Shown here: positions 1 through 7,553 of the stretch, in pieces
How positions within the stretch are numbered: position 1 is the stretch's first letter
How the letters are laid out: each line of letters opens with the position of its first letter
DNA from: DATGIQ01 sp035295665
GTDB taxonomy: Bacteria; Planctomycetota; Planctomycetia; Gemmatales; Gemmataceae
DNA: 22,326 bases
Reading direction: 5' to 3'
NCBI GenBank assembly: GCA_035295665.1
Contig: DATGIQ010000470.1
Span: forward strand, 1 to 22,326
The notes under the pieces: model-generated
Database searches by the model: none
The model's input: only the letters and a program-made list of their open reading frames with translations
Told to the model about the DNA's origin: nothing
Translations under genes and position numbers: made by a program

Positions 1-1
1 C

Positions 2-427
2 CGGATCAATGGCAATGTCGAGTTGAGTGGGACTGCCAATCTGGGAGCCGGCAACAATGGCAGCATCAAGCTCGGTGGGGGCAGCGCCTACACCACCAAC
101 TACTACTACGACGATGTCGCCATCGCCGCCAACGGCTACCCCGGTGGCAATGCTCCGCCTCCGGGTGGTGCAGCGACGGTGCTCTTGATCAGCCAACCCC
201 AGGCGGTCGTTTCCAACGGCACGGTGGGGACGGTTCAGACCTCGGCAACCGGCAGCACTCTTTCCGCTGCCATTCCAGTCCTGCTACCGAAGCAATCTTT
301 GTTCCAGCAGGCTTCGGTGCAAGATCCGCTTACCTCGTGGCAGCCGGTCGTGAATGCTGAGATGGCAGCCGTGGATTCGTTCTTCGCCAATTGGGAGAAC
401 GGCCTAGGCAATCACCGCGGCTTCTAG
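2..427 (+). CDS. 3' end of a secreted, glycine-rich LamG-like protein (partial)
   Basis: The reading frame is open to the left edge, so this is the C-terminal part of a longer gene. A TTG at position 23 is unlikely to be the true start. The first ~45 residues are rich in Gly, Asn, Ser and Tyr. They include a YYYDDVAIA stretch that resembles the last beta strand of concanavalin A/LamG-type jelly-roll domains in planctomycete surface proteins. A Pro/Gly linker and an Ala/Val/Ser/Thr-rich segment follow, then a C-terminal part with PVVNAEMAAVDSFFANW. No catalytic motif or anchor is visible in what remains. The role is probably extracellular, in binding or structure, but the bulk of the protein is missing. 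The gene is convergent with the DUF58 gene, with a strong inverted repeat between them. Confidence 0.6.
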   Translation, partial: RINGNVELSGTANLGAGNNGSIKLGGGSAYTTNYYYDDVAIAANGYPGGNAPPPGGAATVLLISQPQAVVSNGTVGTVQTSATGSTLSAAIPVLLPKQSLFQQASVQDPLTSWQPVVNAEMAAVDSFFANWENGLGNHRGF

Positions 428-450
428 AAGGACCGAGAACGATTCCATCC

Positions 451-501
451 CACCAACCCGAAGCGTTTGTGAGGCCAACTCGCGGGCGCTTCGGGTTGGT
501 G
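451..501. terminator. Perfect 15-bp inverted repeat between convergent genes, likely bidirectional terminator
   Basis: CACCAACCCGAAGCG at 451-465 is exactly complementary to CGCTTCGGGTTGGTG at 487-501, with a 21-nt loop that can pair further through G-T wobbles. It sits 23 bases after the stop of the plus-strand gene and 13 bases beyond the stop of the minus-strand DUF58 gene. That is the expected place for a shared terminator. No T-tract follows on either strand, so it is not a canonical intrinsic terminator. It may act by RNA 3'-end protection or with Rho. Confidence 0.65.
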
Positions 502-514
502 TGCGCTGGCCCCC

Positions 515-1828
515 TCAAAGAAGACCGCGCAGGGTAATTTCGAGATAACGGTTGATCAGGGGCGGCGTCAGCCTGGAAGGCTCGGCATCCAAGACCTGGG
601 CACCCATCTGCCGTAGCCGCTCGAGAACCTCACGTCGTTCGTGCAGGAGTTCTACCGCCGCCGTTTTGCGAAAGCCCTCGAAAGCGTCAACCGGATGACT
701 ACGTGCAGCCTGTTCCAAAAGCGGATCCTTGAGGGCTGCGAACAGCACCAGATGGCGCCGCGCAGCCAGGTGCAAATGGGCGATCATATCCGCGGCCGTC
801 TGAGCATCGACAAAATCGGTCAGCACGATCAGCAAAGCCCGCTTGGGAAAGCGCGCCGCCAACAGCCGCAAGCATCGACCATGATCGGTCTCCGTAAAAT
901 CTCCGCGCAAATCGTACAGGGCCTCCGTGATCAGACGAATCTGAGCGCGGTGCACGCGCGGCACGACCCAGGCATGGACATCATGGGAAAACGTGCACAG
1001 GCCAACCCGGTCGCCACGCGCCAGGGCCACATAGGCCAGCATCAAGGCCGTGTTGACGGCATGGTCCAGCTTGCTGGCCCCGGCGGTTTCCGCATTCATG
1101 AGACGGCCGCTGTCGACCAAGAGCAGGACGGTCTGGTTACGCTCGGCTTCCTGGTTGCGGACAATCATCTTGCTCCGCCGCGAGGTCGCTTTCCAGTCGA
1201 TTAAGCGGAGATCGTCGCCATCCACATATTCCCGCAGCGACTCGAACTCCCAGTTCCCGCGCACACGGACCTTACGGATTCCGAGCATTTCCAGCCGGTT
1301 GGCGCGGGCCAGCAGATGATACCGCTCCAGATTCACCAAGTTGGGGTACACCCGGGATTGTTCCGCCGCGGCCACCGACTCTTGCCGCTCCCATAGGCCG
1401 AGCAGGGATCGATAGCGAACGTGAATGGCCCCCCAGGAGAAACTCCCCCGCGTCCGTGGTTTTACACGGAACTCCCAGCGCTGTTCGCCGGATGCTGGCA
1501 CGATGCCCGTCAATTCCTCCGTTTCGGTGGTGAAGGTATCCGGCACACTATCCCGGATGCGGACGTGCAGCGGCACCGAACTGCGATTACGGATCAGGAC
1601 AGCCACGGAACACGGGGATAAAACCGACAGCCGATCCGGCGTGATGCGGGTTGCATCCAACGCCTCCGCACCGGGCGTGATCAGCCAATCGAGCAAGGCA
1701 GCAGCGCCCAAGAGGAGATCCACCGTCAGCACCAGAAGGGCTGCCCCCGGATAAACCAATGCTCCCAGCGAGGCCACCGCGACCGCCGCTCCCCACAGTA
1801 CCAGCCGTCGCGACGGAAGCGGAATCAT
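515..1828 (-). CDS. DUF58 domain-containing protein, membrane-anchored, vWA-like
   Basis: This 437-residue protein is the last gene of the MoxR operon. Two hydrophobic segments (about residues 8-45) anchor it in the membrane. A beta-rich region follows, then the DUF58 signature FESLREYVDGDD...IDWKATSR at about 195-217. After that comes a vWA-like fold opening with LLLVDSGR (Asp239), where a DxSxS metal site usually lies; here the second Ser is Arg. DUF58 proteins are nearly always encoded beside MoxR ATPases and are thought to be their partners in assembling or metal-loading envelope proteins. The client is unknown. The start ATG overlaps the MoxR stop in an ATGA arrangement, which indicates translational coupling. 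The family assignment is firm and the function is inferred. Confidence 0.9.
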   Translation of the reverse strand: MIPLPSRRLVLWGAAVAVASLGALVYPGAALLVLTVDLLLGAAALLDWLITPGAEALDATRITPDRLSVLSPCSVAVLIRNRSSVPLHVRIRDSVPDTFTTETEELTGIVPASGEQRWEFRVKPRTRGSFSWGAIHVRYRSLLGLWERQESVAAAEQSRVYPNLVNLERYHLLARANRLEMLGIRKVRVRGNWEFESLREYVDGDDLRLIDWKATSRRSKMIVRNQEAERNQTVLLLVDSGRLMNAETAGASKLDHAVNTALMLAYVALARGDRVGLCTFSHDVHAWVVPRVHRAQIRLITEALYDLRGDFTETDHGRCLRLLAARFPKRALLIVLTDFVDAQTAADMIAHLHLAARRHLVLFAALKDPLLEQAARSHPVDAFEGFRKTAAVELLHERREVLERLRQMGAQVLDAEPSRLTPPLINRYLEITLRGLL

Positions 1829-2790
1829 CGCGGGATCTCCACGCGGTCCAGGATTTCCTCGAGGACATCATCTGGCGTAAAGCCATCCACTTCGGCACCG
1901 GGCTTGAGCAAGAGCCGATGCCGCAATACCGGTTTCGCAACTGCCTTGAGATCGTCGGGCAGAACGTGACCTCGTCTTTGAAAGGCGGCCCGCGCCTTGG
2001 CAGCCATCAGAACCATGAGCCCGGCGCGGGGGCTGGCCCCGACTTCGACTTTCAGATTTTCGCGCGTGCCGCGCACCAGCCGGCACAGGTAGCTCAATAA
2101 TTCCTCGCGGATGGTGCGGACGCGGATCTCTTCCTGAGCCGCGAGCAGTTCCTTTTCGCCGCCGACACGCTCCAGGCCGAACCGATCCAGGTCTTCGACA
2201 CGCAGGCTTTGCTGATGCGTTCGCAGGATGGCAATTTCTTCTGCTTCACCGGGGTAACTCACCAGCACTTTCATCATGAAGCGATCGAGCTGGGCCTCGG
2301 GCAGGGGATAGGTCCCTTCTTGCTCGATTGGATTTTGCGTGGCGAAAACGGTAAAGACGGTCGGCAGTCGATAGGTGGTGCCATCAACCGTTACCTGCCG
2401 CTCCTGCATGGCCTCCAGAAGGGCCGACTGCGTCTTGGCTGGGGCCCGGTTGATCTCGTCGCCCAGGATGAACTGGGCGAAAACGGGGCCCGGGCGAAAT
2501 TGGAAGGCTTGCTGATGCGGATCGAACACATTGGTACCGAGAATGTCGGCGGGCATCAAGTCCGGGGTAAACTGAATGCGCTTGAACGCGCAGTCGAAGA
2601 GGTGGGCCACCACGCGGATGAGCAGGGTCTTGGCCGTACCGGGGATCCCTTCGAGGAGCACATGGCCGCCAGCGAAGAGACAAACCAAGATTTGCTCGAT
2701 CGCCTCCTCATGCCCGACGATGACCTTGCCGATCTGCTTGCGCGTTGATTCGTAGAGTCTACCGATGGTGTCGTCCATTGAAGAACTCAT
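1825..2790 (-). CDS. MoxR family AAA+ ATPase
   Basis: This 321-residue cytoplasmic ATPase is of the usual MoxR length. Walker A is GIPGTAKT (residues 48-55), Walker B ends in GDE (Asp111, Glu112), and sensor 1 is ATQNP (Asn153). An arginine-finger type QLDRF (Arg170) and a C-terminal helical lid with the sensor 2 region follow. MoxR proteins use ATP to remodel or activate partner proteins, typically with a vWA/DUF58 protein encoded next door, as here. The annotated ATG overlaps the end of the DUF4350 gene by 32 nt. An ATG four codons downstream (2778) would also work and would reduce the overlap to 20 nt. Identification is secure; the substrate is unknown. Confidence 0.95.
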   Translation of the reverse strand: MSSSMDDTIGRLYESTRKQIGKVIVGHEEAIEQILVCLFAGGHVLLEGIPGTAKTLLIRVVAHLFDCAFKRIQFTPDLMPADILGTNVFDPHQQAFQFRPGPVFAQFILGDEINRAPAKTQSALLEAMQERQVTVDGTTYRLPTVFTVFATQNPIEQEGTYPLPEAQLDRFMMKVLVSYPGEAEEIAILRTHQQSLRVEDLDRFGLERVGGEKELLAAQEEIRVRTIREELLSYLCRLVRGTRENLKVEVGASPRAGLMVLMAAKARAAFQRRGHVLPDDLKAVAKPVLRHRLLLKPGAEVDGFTPDDVLEEILDRVEIPR

Positions 2791-3907
2791 CGTATGCGTT
2801 TTCCAGTTCGTGCAGGGCTTTGACGAAATCCAATTTGTTCGTTCTGGAGGGAAGCACTCCCGCCGCCAGCAAGCGACGAAAGCGGTCGAGGCGGACCGGC
2901 CGGCGGCGTTCGGCCTCCTGCAAAATCCGCTCGCCTGGTACGCCGGCCGCTAAGCCTAGCTCGCGTCCCATCTCCTGGACGAGGTCTTCCCAAGCGGTGC
3001 GATAGGCATCCGCATAATCGCCTTTGCGTTCCAGCAAGCTGGCCATGGCATCCAAAAACTCCTCCTTCGATCGCCGCCGCACAGAGCCGGCCGGGCGCAG
3101 ATTTCCGAACCGCGGGGCGAACCGCCACAAGACCAGCCCCAGGAGCACCAGGCCCTGAAGTGTGACCCAAAGGGTCGGCGGCTCGAACAACAGCTCAGTC
3201 ACTCCGGGGCGCTCGTGCATTCCGTGGAAATACTCATCAAAGGCCAGCTTGCCCGATCTTCCGCGGAACGCGTTCTCGACCAGCCGGCACAGGAGCACGG
3301 CGTTATCCGCTCGCCGGAGCTGGTCGTTGGTCAGAAACTCCGGGCGATTCACTAACCAGATCGCTCCCTGGCCGTGCGTGTACACGGTAACCACGGGCTC
3401 CTCGCCCGCTTTCGCCCAGACTTCACCGGAATGTCCCGGCCATTCGACCTCGACCGTGCCTCCCGCGAGATGAGCAATCCCCCCTCCGGACGCCGATTCT
3501 TCCCCGTCGCTGCGTTTTTGGATCTTCAGGTTCATTCCCAATCCCTTGGCGAAGTCCTCCTTGTCCACGGCCAAGATGACGAGCCCTCCCTCTCGAACCC
3601 ACACATCCAGCAAGTTCGCTTTGTCCAGGGAAGCGTTCGGAAACAAAACCAATCGGACCGCATCGCCCGTGGGCCGTTTCGAGCGGACGACCGGATAGCC
3701 CAGCTCCTCCAGCAGGAGATACGCAGCGCGGAACCCGTCGGAGGAGGCATCGTAACTCGTGCGGACTTTGGCCTCCTCTGGTGGTTTGCCGAACACCAGC
3801 GCCAACCCCATCAACATCAGAATAGTGGCTGCGGGCACAGCCCACCACAGTTTGGCCAACCGATCGTCAACCGCCATCCGCGCCCCCCCCGGATTCGTCT
3901 CCTTCAT
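2759..3907 (-). CDS. DUF4350 domain-containing membrane protein
   Basis: From ATG 3907 the protein is 382 residues. This start is preferred over the in-frame ATG at 3934 because it forms a tight ATGA overlap with the stop of the upstream DUF4129 gene. An internal ATG at 3877 is another candidate. A transmembrane helix lies near the N-terminus (AVPAATILMLMGLALVF). It is followed by the DUF4350 region, which carries SSDGFRAAYLLLEELGYPV and a GATase-like fold. A second membrane helix (LWVTLQGLVLLGLVLWRF) precedes a helical cytoplasmic tail rich in Arg and Glu. DUF4350 proteins are recurrent members of MoxR-DUF58-DUF4129 clusters. No enzymatic residues can be named, and the molecular role is unknown. 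Confidence 0.85.
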   Translation of the reverse strand: MKETNPGGARMAVDDRLAKLWWAVPAATILMLMGLALVFGKPPEEAKVRTSYDASSDGFRAAYLLLEELGYPVVRSKRPTGDAVRLVLFPNASLDKANLLDVWVREGGLVILAVDKEDFAKGLGMNLKIQKRSDGEESASGGGIAHLAGGTVEVEWPGHSGEVWAKAGEEPVVTVYTHGQGAIWLVNRPEFLTNDQLRRADNAVLLCRLVENAFRGRSGKLAFDEYFHGMHERPGVTELLFEPPTLWVTLQGLVLLGLVLWRFAPRFGNLRPAGSVRRRSKEEFLDAMASLLERKGDYADAYRTAWEDLVQEMGRELGLAAGVPGERILQEAERRRPVRLDRFRRLLAAGVLPSRTNKLDFVKALHELENAYDEFFNGRHHR

Positions 3908-4575
3908 TTCAGGCTTTGGTACAGCGCCAGGCACTCTTGATACCGCGCTTCATCCGTCGGCCGCTGTCCGTACCAGTGATCATCCAGCGTATCCACAAAC
4001 ACGGCCAATTCGCTCCGTACCTCAGGACGGTCGGCGAATAAGGACAGATACTCCCGATTGGTATAGGCGTTCTGGAAACCGACTCGTCCATTCTCATCGT
4101 AAGCATAGACGAGGGAGAGGAAGAGAAAACGAATCGCCTCGGTGAAATCACGCTCGGCGGCGCGGCGCTGGGCTTCTTCCCAATAGGCCAAGGATTGACG
4201 GCGTCGCTTCTCTTGGGCCACGGCCGCCTCCTGAAGGCTTGTCCCTCCCGCCAGCATGCGCCGGATTGACCAACCAATGTGGATGCCCAGAAGCAGCAAC
4301 AAGAGCAGGCAGCCCACGAGCAACAGCCAGAAAAGGATGGGATTGGCATTCCGCAGCGCACCGAGCCAGGCGAACAGGCGCGCCAGCTGCTCGGCGAGCA
4401 TCTCGGAAAGCGTTTTTTCGTGCTGCGAGAACTCGGGACGTGCCAGCACCTCCTTCAAGCGTCGGCGGATTTCCGGCTCGGTGGGCTGCAGGCCCGCGGC
4501 CAGAGCGAACCTCGGCCACAGCAAGCAGGCCCCGGCGATCCAGTGCGACACATGGGAGCGATCAATCATGATCAT
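3904..4575 (-). CDS. DUF4129 domain-containing membrane protein
   Basis: This is a 223-residue protein with an N-terminal signal-like hydrophobic segment (HWIAGACLLWPRFALAAG). A periplasmic helical stretch follows, then a strong transmembrane helix near residues 75-100 (ILFWLLLVGCLLLLLLLG). The C-terminal cytoplasmic domain carries the DUF4129 hallmarks: RDFTEAIRFLFLSLVYAYD, TNREYL, and a final DDHWYGQRPTDEARYQ segment. The family is often fused to, or next to, transglutaminase-like and MoxR/DUF58 genes; no transglutaminase gene is present here. The ATG at 4573-4575 overlaps the stop of the upstream membrane-protein gene as ATGA, so translation is probably coupled. Function is unknown beyond its likely place in the MoxR system. 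Confidence 0.87.
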   Translation of the reverse strand: MIMIDRSHVSHWIAGACLLWPRFALAAGLQPTEPEIRRRLKEVLARPEFSQHEKTLSEMLAEQLARLFAWLGALRNANPILFWLLLVGCLLLLLLLGIHIGWSIRRMLAGGTSLQEAAVAQEKRRRQSLAYWEEAQRRAAERDFTEAIRFLFLSLVYAYDENGRVGFQNAYTNREYLSLFADRPEVRSELAVFVDTLDDHWYGQRPTDEARYQECLALYQSLK

Positions 4576-5387
4576 GACGGAGCAGCCTGTTGCCGGGCCG
4601 CCAGCTCAAGATCAAACCCTTCTTTGCGGATGCGGAGGTCGAAATAGAGAAGGGTGAAACAAATGGCGCTATAGGTTTGGACGAGGAAATTGATTAACGT
4701 GTTCAGCACAATGTGAATTGCTTGATTGCGGAAGTTGGGAATCGCCCGCAATCCGGCCGCAGTCGGCACCAATTCGGCGCTCGGCAAAACGCGCTGGAGC
4801 GCCCCGATGGCCGCGCCGGAAAGAAACCCAATGACCAAGAAGAGCATAAACATCCCAAACACCCGCCATCGATAGCCACTGGTCAGCTCCTTGCTGCGGG
4901 CCAGGGCCTTTTCCCCCTTGAGCCCTTCCACGATCACCACTTGGCCGACAAAGACATACCAAACCGCGAAGAGAAGTCCCGGCGCGATGCAGCAGAGACT
5001 TCCGAACATGATGAGGAGACCTGCGAGCAGCGAAGCGAACAACACTCTTCCAAAACGATGGAGGGCGAACCGGAGGGCCTCTCCCATCTCGGCACGCTGA
5101 TCGATGAACTCCTGGGCAATGATGTGAAGGATGGCAGCGGTGGCGATCGGCTGAAGAATCGTCGTTAACAGGAGCGCGGCCAGGCCCCCGGCCAGCTGTT
5201 GCAATTGCACGGCAGGCAAACTTTGGGGCTGCCCTCCTTGTAGGAGCGGGATCGCAAGCTCAACCAGCAGGATCGGACACAACACCAACAAATCGACGGC
5301 ATAGTACGTCGGCAAGCGGGCCCGCAGCAGCTTCAGGCCGCGGTCCAGGATGTCGCCAACCGACATGGCTCCGATTTGAATTTTCAT
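4572..5387 (-). CDS. Polytopic membrane protein, glycerophosphodiester phosphodiesterase membrane-domain-like
   Basis: This is the first gene of the operon, 271 residues from ATG 5387 (MKIQIGAMSVGDILDRG). Longer in-frame starts reach 5501, but they would run into the -35 box of the promoter at 5473-5501. A second ATG, at 5366, is also possible. At least five hydrophobic segments are visible, including ATAAILHIIA, LLAGLLIMFGSLCCIAPGLL and MFMLFLVIGFLSG. The C-terminal LLYFDLRIRKEGFDLE motif and the N-terminal SVGDILDRG motif are typical of bacterial membrane proteins related to the GDPD membrane domain, which here has no catalytic phosphodiesterase domain. Role is unknown. Its position suggests a membrane scaffold for the downstream MoxR/DUF58 components. 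Confidence 0.75.
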   Translation of the reverse strand: MKIQIGAMSVGDILDRGLKLLRARLPTYYAVDLLVLCPILLVELAIPLLQGGQPQSLPAVQLQQLAGGLAALLLTTILQPIATAAILHIIAQEFIDQRAEMGEALRFALHRFGRVLFASLLAGLLIMFGSLCCIAPGLLFAVWYVFVGQVVIVEGLKGEKALARSKELTSGYRWRVFGMFMLFLVIGFLSGAAIGALQRVLPSAELVPTAAGLRAIPNFRNQAIHIVLNTLINFLVQTYSAICFTLLYFDLRIRKEGFDLELAARQQAAPS

Positions 5388-5472
5388 GGCCGTGCAGGGG
5401 CTCCCAGCTAAAGGTTTAGGCAGCCAGTCGGCTTGCCGATTGAGGCAGGGCTGCCGTCGGCTCATGACGGGA

Positions 5473-5501
5473 ATTATCGGCTCAGCTCGGCCAGTCTTCA
5501 A
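5473..5501 (-). promoter_or_regulatory. Sigma70-type promoter of the MoxR/DUF58 operon
   Basis: Reading the minus strand, TTGAAG (5501-5496) and GATAAT (5478-5473) are separated by exactly 17 nt. Each box is close to consensus. Transcription would begin near 5466, giving a leader of about 80 nt to ATG 5387. The prediction rests on sequence only. Confidence 0.6.
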
Positions 5502-5536
5502 GGCAAAGGTTGTTTGGCGCGTTCATTTTTGCTGCG

Positions 5537-5565
5537 TTGCAAACCGGGGGATTCCCTTCTATAAT
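5537..5565 (+). promoter_or_regulatory. Sigma70-type promoter of the ffh-rpsP-trmD-rplS operon
   Basis: TTGCAA (5537-5542) and a perfect TATAAT (5560-5565) are separated by 17 nt. This is the best promoter in the window. The predicted start is near 5572, giving a leader of about 79 nt that contains a GC-rich hairpin at 5603-5637. It is back-to-back with the promoter at 5473-5501, their -35 boxes 35 nt apart. Confidence 0.7.
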
Positions 5566-5602
5566 GGTTGGATTACGGCCAATTTCGGAGTGCGCAACGG
5601 GC

Positions 5603-5637
5603 CACGCGGTCCGGGCGTTCTCTGCCCGGGTGCCGTG
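5603..5637 (+). other. GC-rich hairpin in the ffh leader
   Basis: CCGGGC (5611-5616) pairs with GCCCGG (5624-5629) across a 7-nt loop and is extended by two G-T wobbles. After a 2x2 internal loop, four more pairs form (5603-5606 with 5634-5637). The hairpin lies in the predicted 5' leader and ends 13 nt before the ffh ATG, so it could influence translation initiation. There is no evidence for a known riboswitch class. Confidence 0.35.
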
Positions 5638-5650
5638 AGCGAGTGTGATC

Positions 5651-7168
5651 ATGTTCGAAAGCGTGCAACGGGGCCTCAGCGAGGCCCTCAAAAAGCTGCG
5701 CGGCCGCGGCCGATTAACCGAAGCGAATGTGCGCGACGGCTTGCAGGAGGTCCGGAAGGCGCTGCTCGACGCCGACGTCAATTTCACGGTGGCCAACGAG
5801 TTCATCCAGCGGGTCACCGAAAAATCGCTCGGCCAAGCCGTCTTACGCACCATCGATCCCAGCGAACAAATCGTCCGCATCGTTTACGAAGAGCTGGTCA
5901 ATCTGATGGGCCCGGTGGATCACCATTTCCGCTTCGCCAAGGATCGGCCGACGATCCTCATGCTCTGTGGCCTACAGGGTAGCGGGAAAACGACGACCGC
6001 AGGGAAGCTGGCCCTGACCTTGCGGGAGCACAACCGCAAGCCGCTCCTGGTTGCCGCCGACTTGCAGCGTCCGGCCGCCGTCGAACAGCTCAAGGTGCTC
6101 GGTGAGCAGATCCAGGTTCCCGTCTATCAGGAATCCGGGTCCAATCCGATCGATGTATGCCGCAATGCCGCCGCGTACGCCAAGCGCACCCTCCTCGACA
6201 CAGTCATCCTCGATACCGCCGGCCGGCTTCACATCGCCGAAATGCCGATGGACGAGCTCAAGCAGATCGATCGCCTCGTCCGTCCGGATGAAGTGTACCT
6301 TGTCGTCGATGCCATGACCGGCCAGGATGCCGTCAATAGCGCCAAGGCATTCAATGAGGCCCTCGACCTCAATGGCGTTATCATGACCAAGCTCGACGGC
6401 GATGCCCGCGGTGGGGCCGCACTGTCGATCAAGGAAGTTACGCGGGTACCGATCAAGTTTGTCGGCGTCGGCGAAAAGCTCGATCGTCTGGAAGAGTTCC
6501 ATCCGGAACGGATGGCCCAGCGCATCCTGGGCCAGGGCGACCTGATGGGGCTCATCGAGAAGGTCGGCCGGGTGCAACAACAGCTCAGCAAGGAGGAACT
6601 GGAAAAGCAGCAACAGAAATTGGCGGCCGGTGATTTATCGCTCGAAGACTTCCGCAAGCAATTCGAGCAGCTCCAACGCATGGGAATGAAGGATGTGCTG
6701 AACAGCATGCCGGGGATGTCGGATATGCTGCCGGAAGGAGAAGATCCGGAACAGGCCCTCAAACGCATTCAAGGCATGATCGATGCGATGACGAAGGAGG
6801 AAAGACGCAATCCCGATATCATCGACATCAGCCGCCGGCGACGGATTGCCGCGGGAAGCGGCACGGAACCGCATGAAATCAAACAATTCCTCGGTCAGTT
6901 TGACCAGGTTCGGACGTTGTTCCGGCAAATGGCCAAGATGAGCCTTTGGGATCGGATGAAGATGATGACCGGTCTGGGTAAGATGGGGGCATTCCAGCCG
7001 GGATCCAAATTACAGCTCAAGAGCAAAATCGGTACGGGGCATCGCAAGAGCGCCAAGGAACGGGCAGAGGATCGCAAGCGGAAACGGAAACAGGCTCGGC
7101 GCGGCAAACGGGACAGGGACAACGATTCTCCGGACAAGGGCCCGGGCGGTCACTGGCCCGGTCGTTAA
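5651..7168 (+). CDS. ffh: Signal recognition particle GTPase Ffh
   Basis: This is the protein subunit of the bacterial signal recognition particle. It binds 4.5S RNA and signal sequences and delivers ribosomes to FtsY at the membrane. From ATG 5651 it is 505 residues. A GTG two codons upstream (5645) is in frame, but MFESVQRGL is the family's usual beginning. The order is N domain, G domain, then M domain. The G domain has GLQGSGKT (107-114), DTAGR (188-192) and TKLDGDA (246-252). The M domain is methionine-rich (MGMKDVLNSMPGMSD) and carries the RNA-binding SRRRRIAAGSG. A very basic tail of about 40 residues (KRKRKQARRGKRDRD) extends beyond the typical length. It is first in its operon, directly after a strong promoter. 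Confidence 0.97.
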   Translation: MFESVQRGLSEALKKLRGRGRLTEANVRDGLQEVRKALLDADVNFTVANEFIQRVTEKSLGQAVLRTIDPSEQIVRIVYEELVNLMGPVDHHFRFAKDRPTILMLCGLQGSGKTTTAGKLALTLREHNRKPLLVAADLQRPAAVEQLKVLGEQIQVPVYQESGSNPIDVCRNAAAYAKRTLLDTVILDTAGRLHIAEMPMDELKQIDRLVRPDEVYLVVDAMTGQDAVNSAKAFNEALDLNGVIMTKLDGDARGGAALSIKEVTRVPIKFVGVGEKLDRLEEFHPERMAQRILGQGDLMGLIEKVGRVQQQLSKEELEKQQQKLAAGDLSLEDFRKQFEQLQRMGMKDVLNSMPGMSDMLPEGEDPEQALKRIQGMIDAMTKEERRNPDIIDISRRRRIAAGSGTEPHEIKQFLGQFDQVRTLFRQMAKMSLWDRMKMMTGLGKMGAFQPGSKLQLKSKIGTGHRKSAKERAEDRKRKRKQARRGKRDRDNDSPDKGPGGHWPGR

Positions 7169-7229
7169 GGGAAGGCTCCGTCCGTCCGTGGCAAGGGTTA
7201 ATGGATGGCGGACCATTGGCACCGTCAAG

Positions 7230-7235
7230 AAAGGT
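7230..7235 (+). promoter_or_regulatory. Ribosome binding site deciding the rpsP start
   Basis: AAAGGT lies 6 nt before GTG 7242. It supports that start over the in-frame GTG at 7188, which would add 18 residues not found in S16 proteins. Confidence 0.6.
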
Positions 7236-7241
7236 AGACCC

Positions 7242-7550
7242 GTGGCAGTTCGTATTCGTATGAAAAGACTGGGACGCAAACATCGCTCGTATTTCCGCAT
7301 TGTGGCCATCGATGGCAGGCAGCCGCGCGACGGTCGCATCATCGAAGAACTTGGGGCCTACGATCCGATGGTCAAGAACACCGACGAACGGGTCCACCTC
7401 AAGCCCGAACGGATCAAGTATTGGTTAAGCGTCGGCGCCAAGCCCTCAGAAAGGGTGGAGATTCTCTTCAAGAAGTACATGGCCAAGTTCGAACAGCAAG
7501 GCACGGCTGCGGGTTCGGCCCCCACGACGGCGGCGGCCCCGAGCGCGTGA
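7242..7550 (+). CDS. rpsP: 30S ribosomal protein S16
   Basis: The protein is 102 residues from GTG 7242. It begins with the family's conserved (M)AVRIRMKRLGRKHRSYFRI and continues with DGRIIEELGAYDP and a Lys/Tyr-rich RNA-binding region (LKPERIKYWLSVGAKPSE). S16 binds 16S rRNA early in small-subunit assembly. An Ala/Thr/Gly-rich tail of about 15 residues follows the conserved core. The gene lies 73 nt after ffh and its stop is 3 nt before trmD. The 30S maturation gene rimM, often found between rpsP and trmD, is not there. Confidence 0.96.
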   Translation: MAVRIRMKRLGRKHRSYFRIVAIDGRQPRDGRIIEELGAYDPMVKNTDERVHLKPERIKYWLSVGAKPSERVEILFKKYMAKFEQQGTAAGSAPTTAAAPSA

Positions 7551-7553
7551 GGC

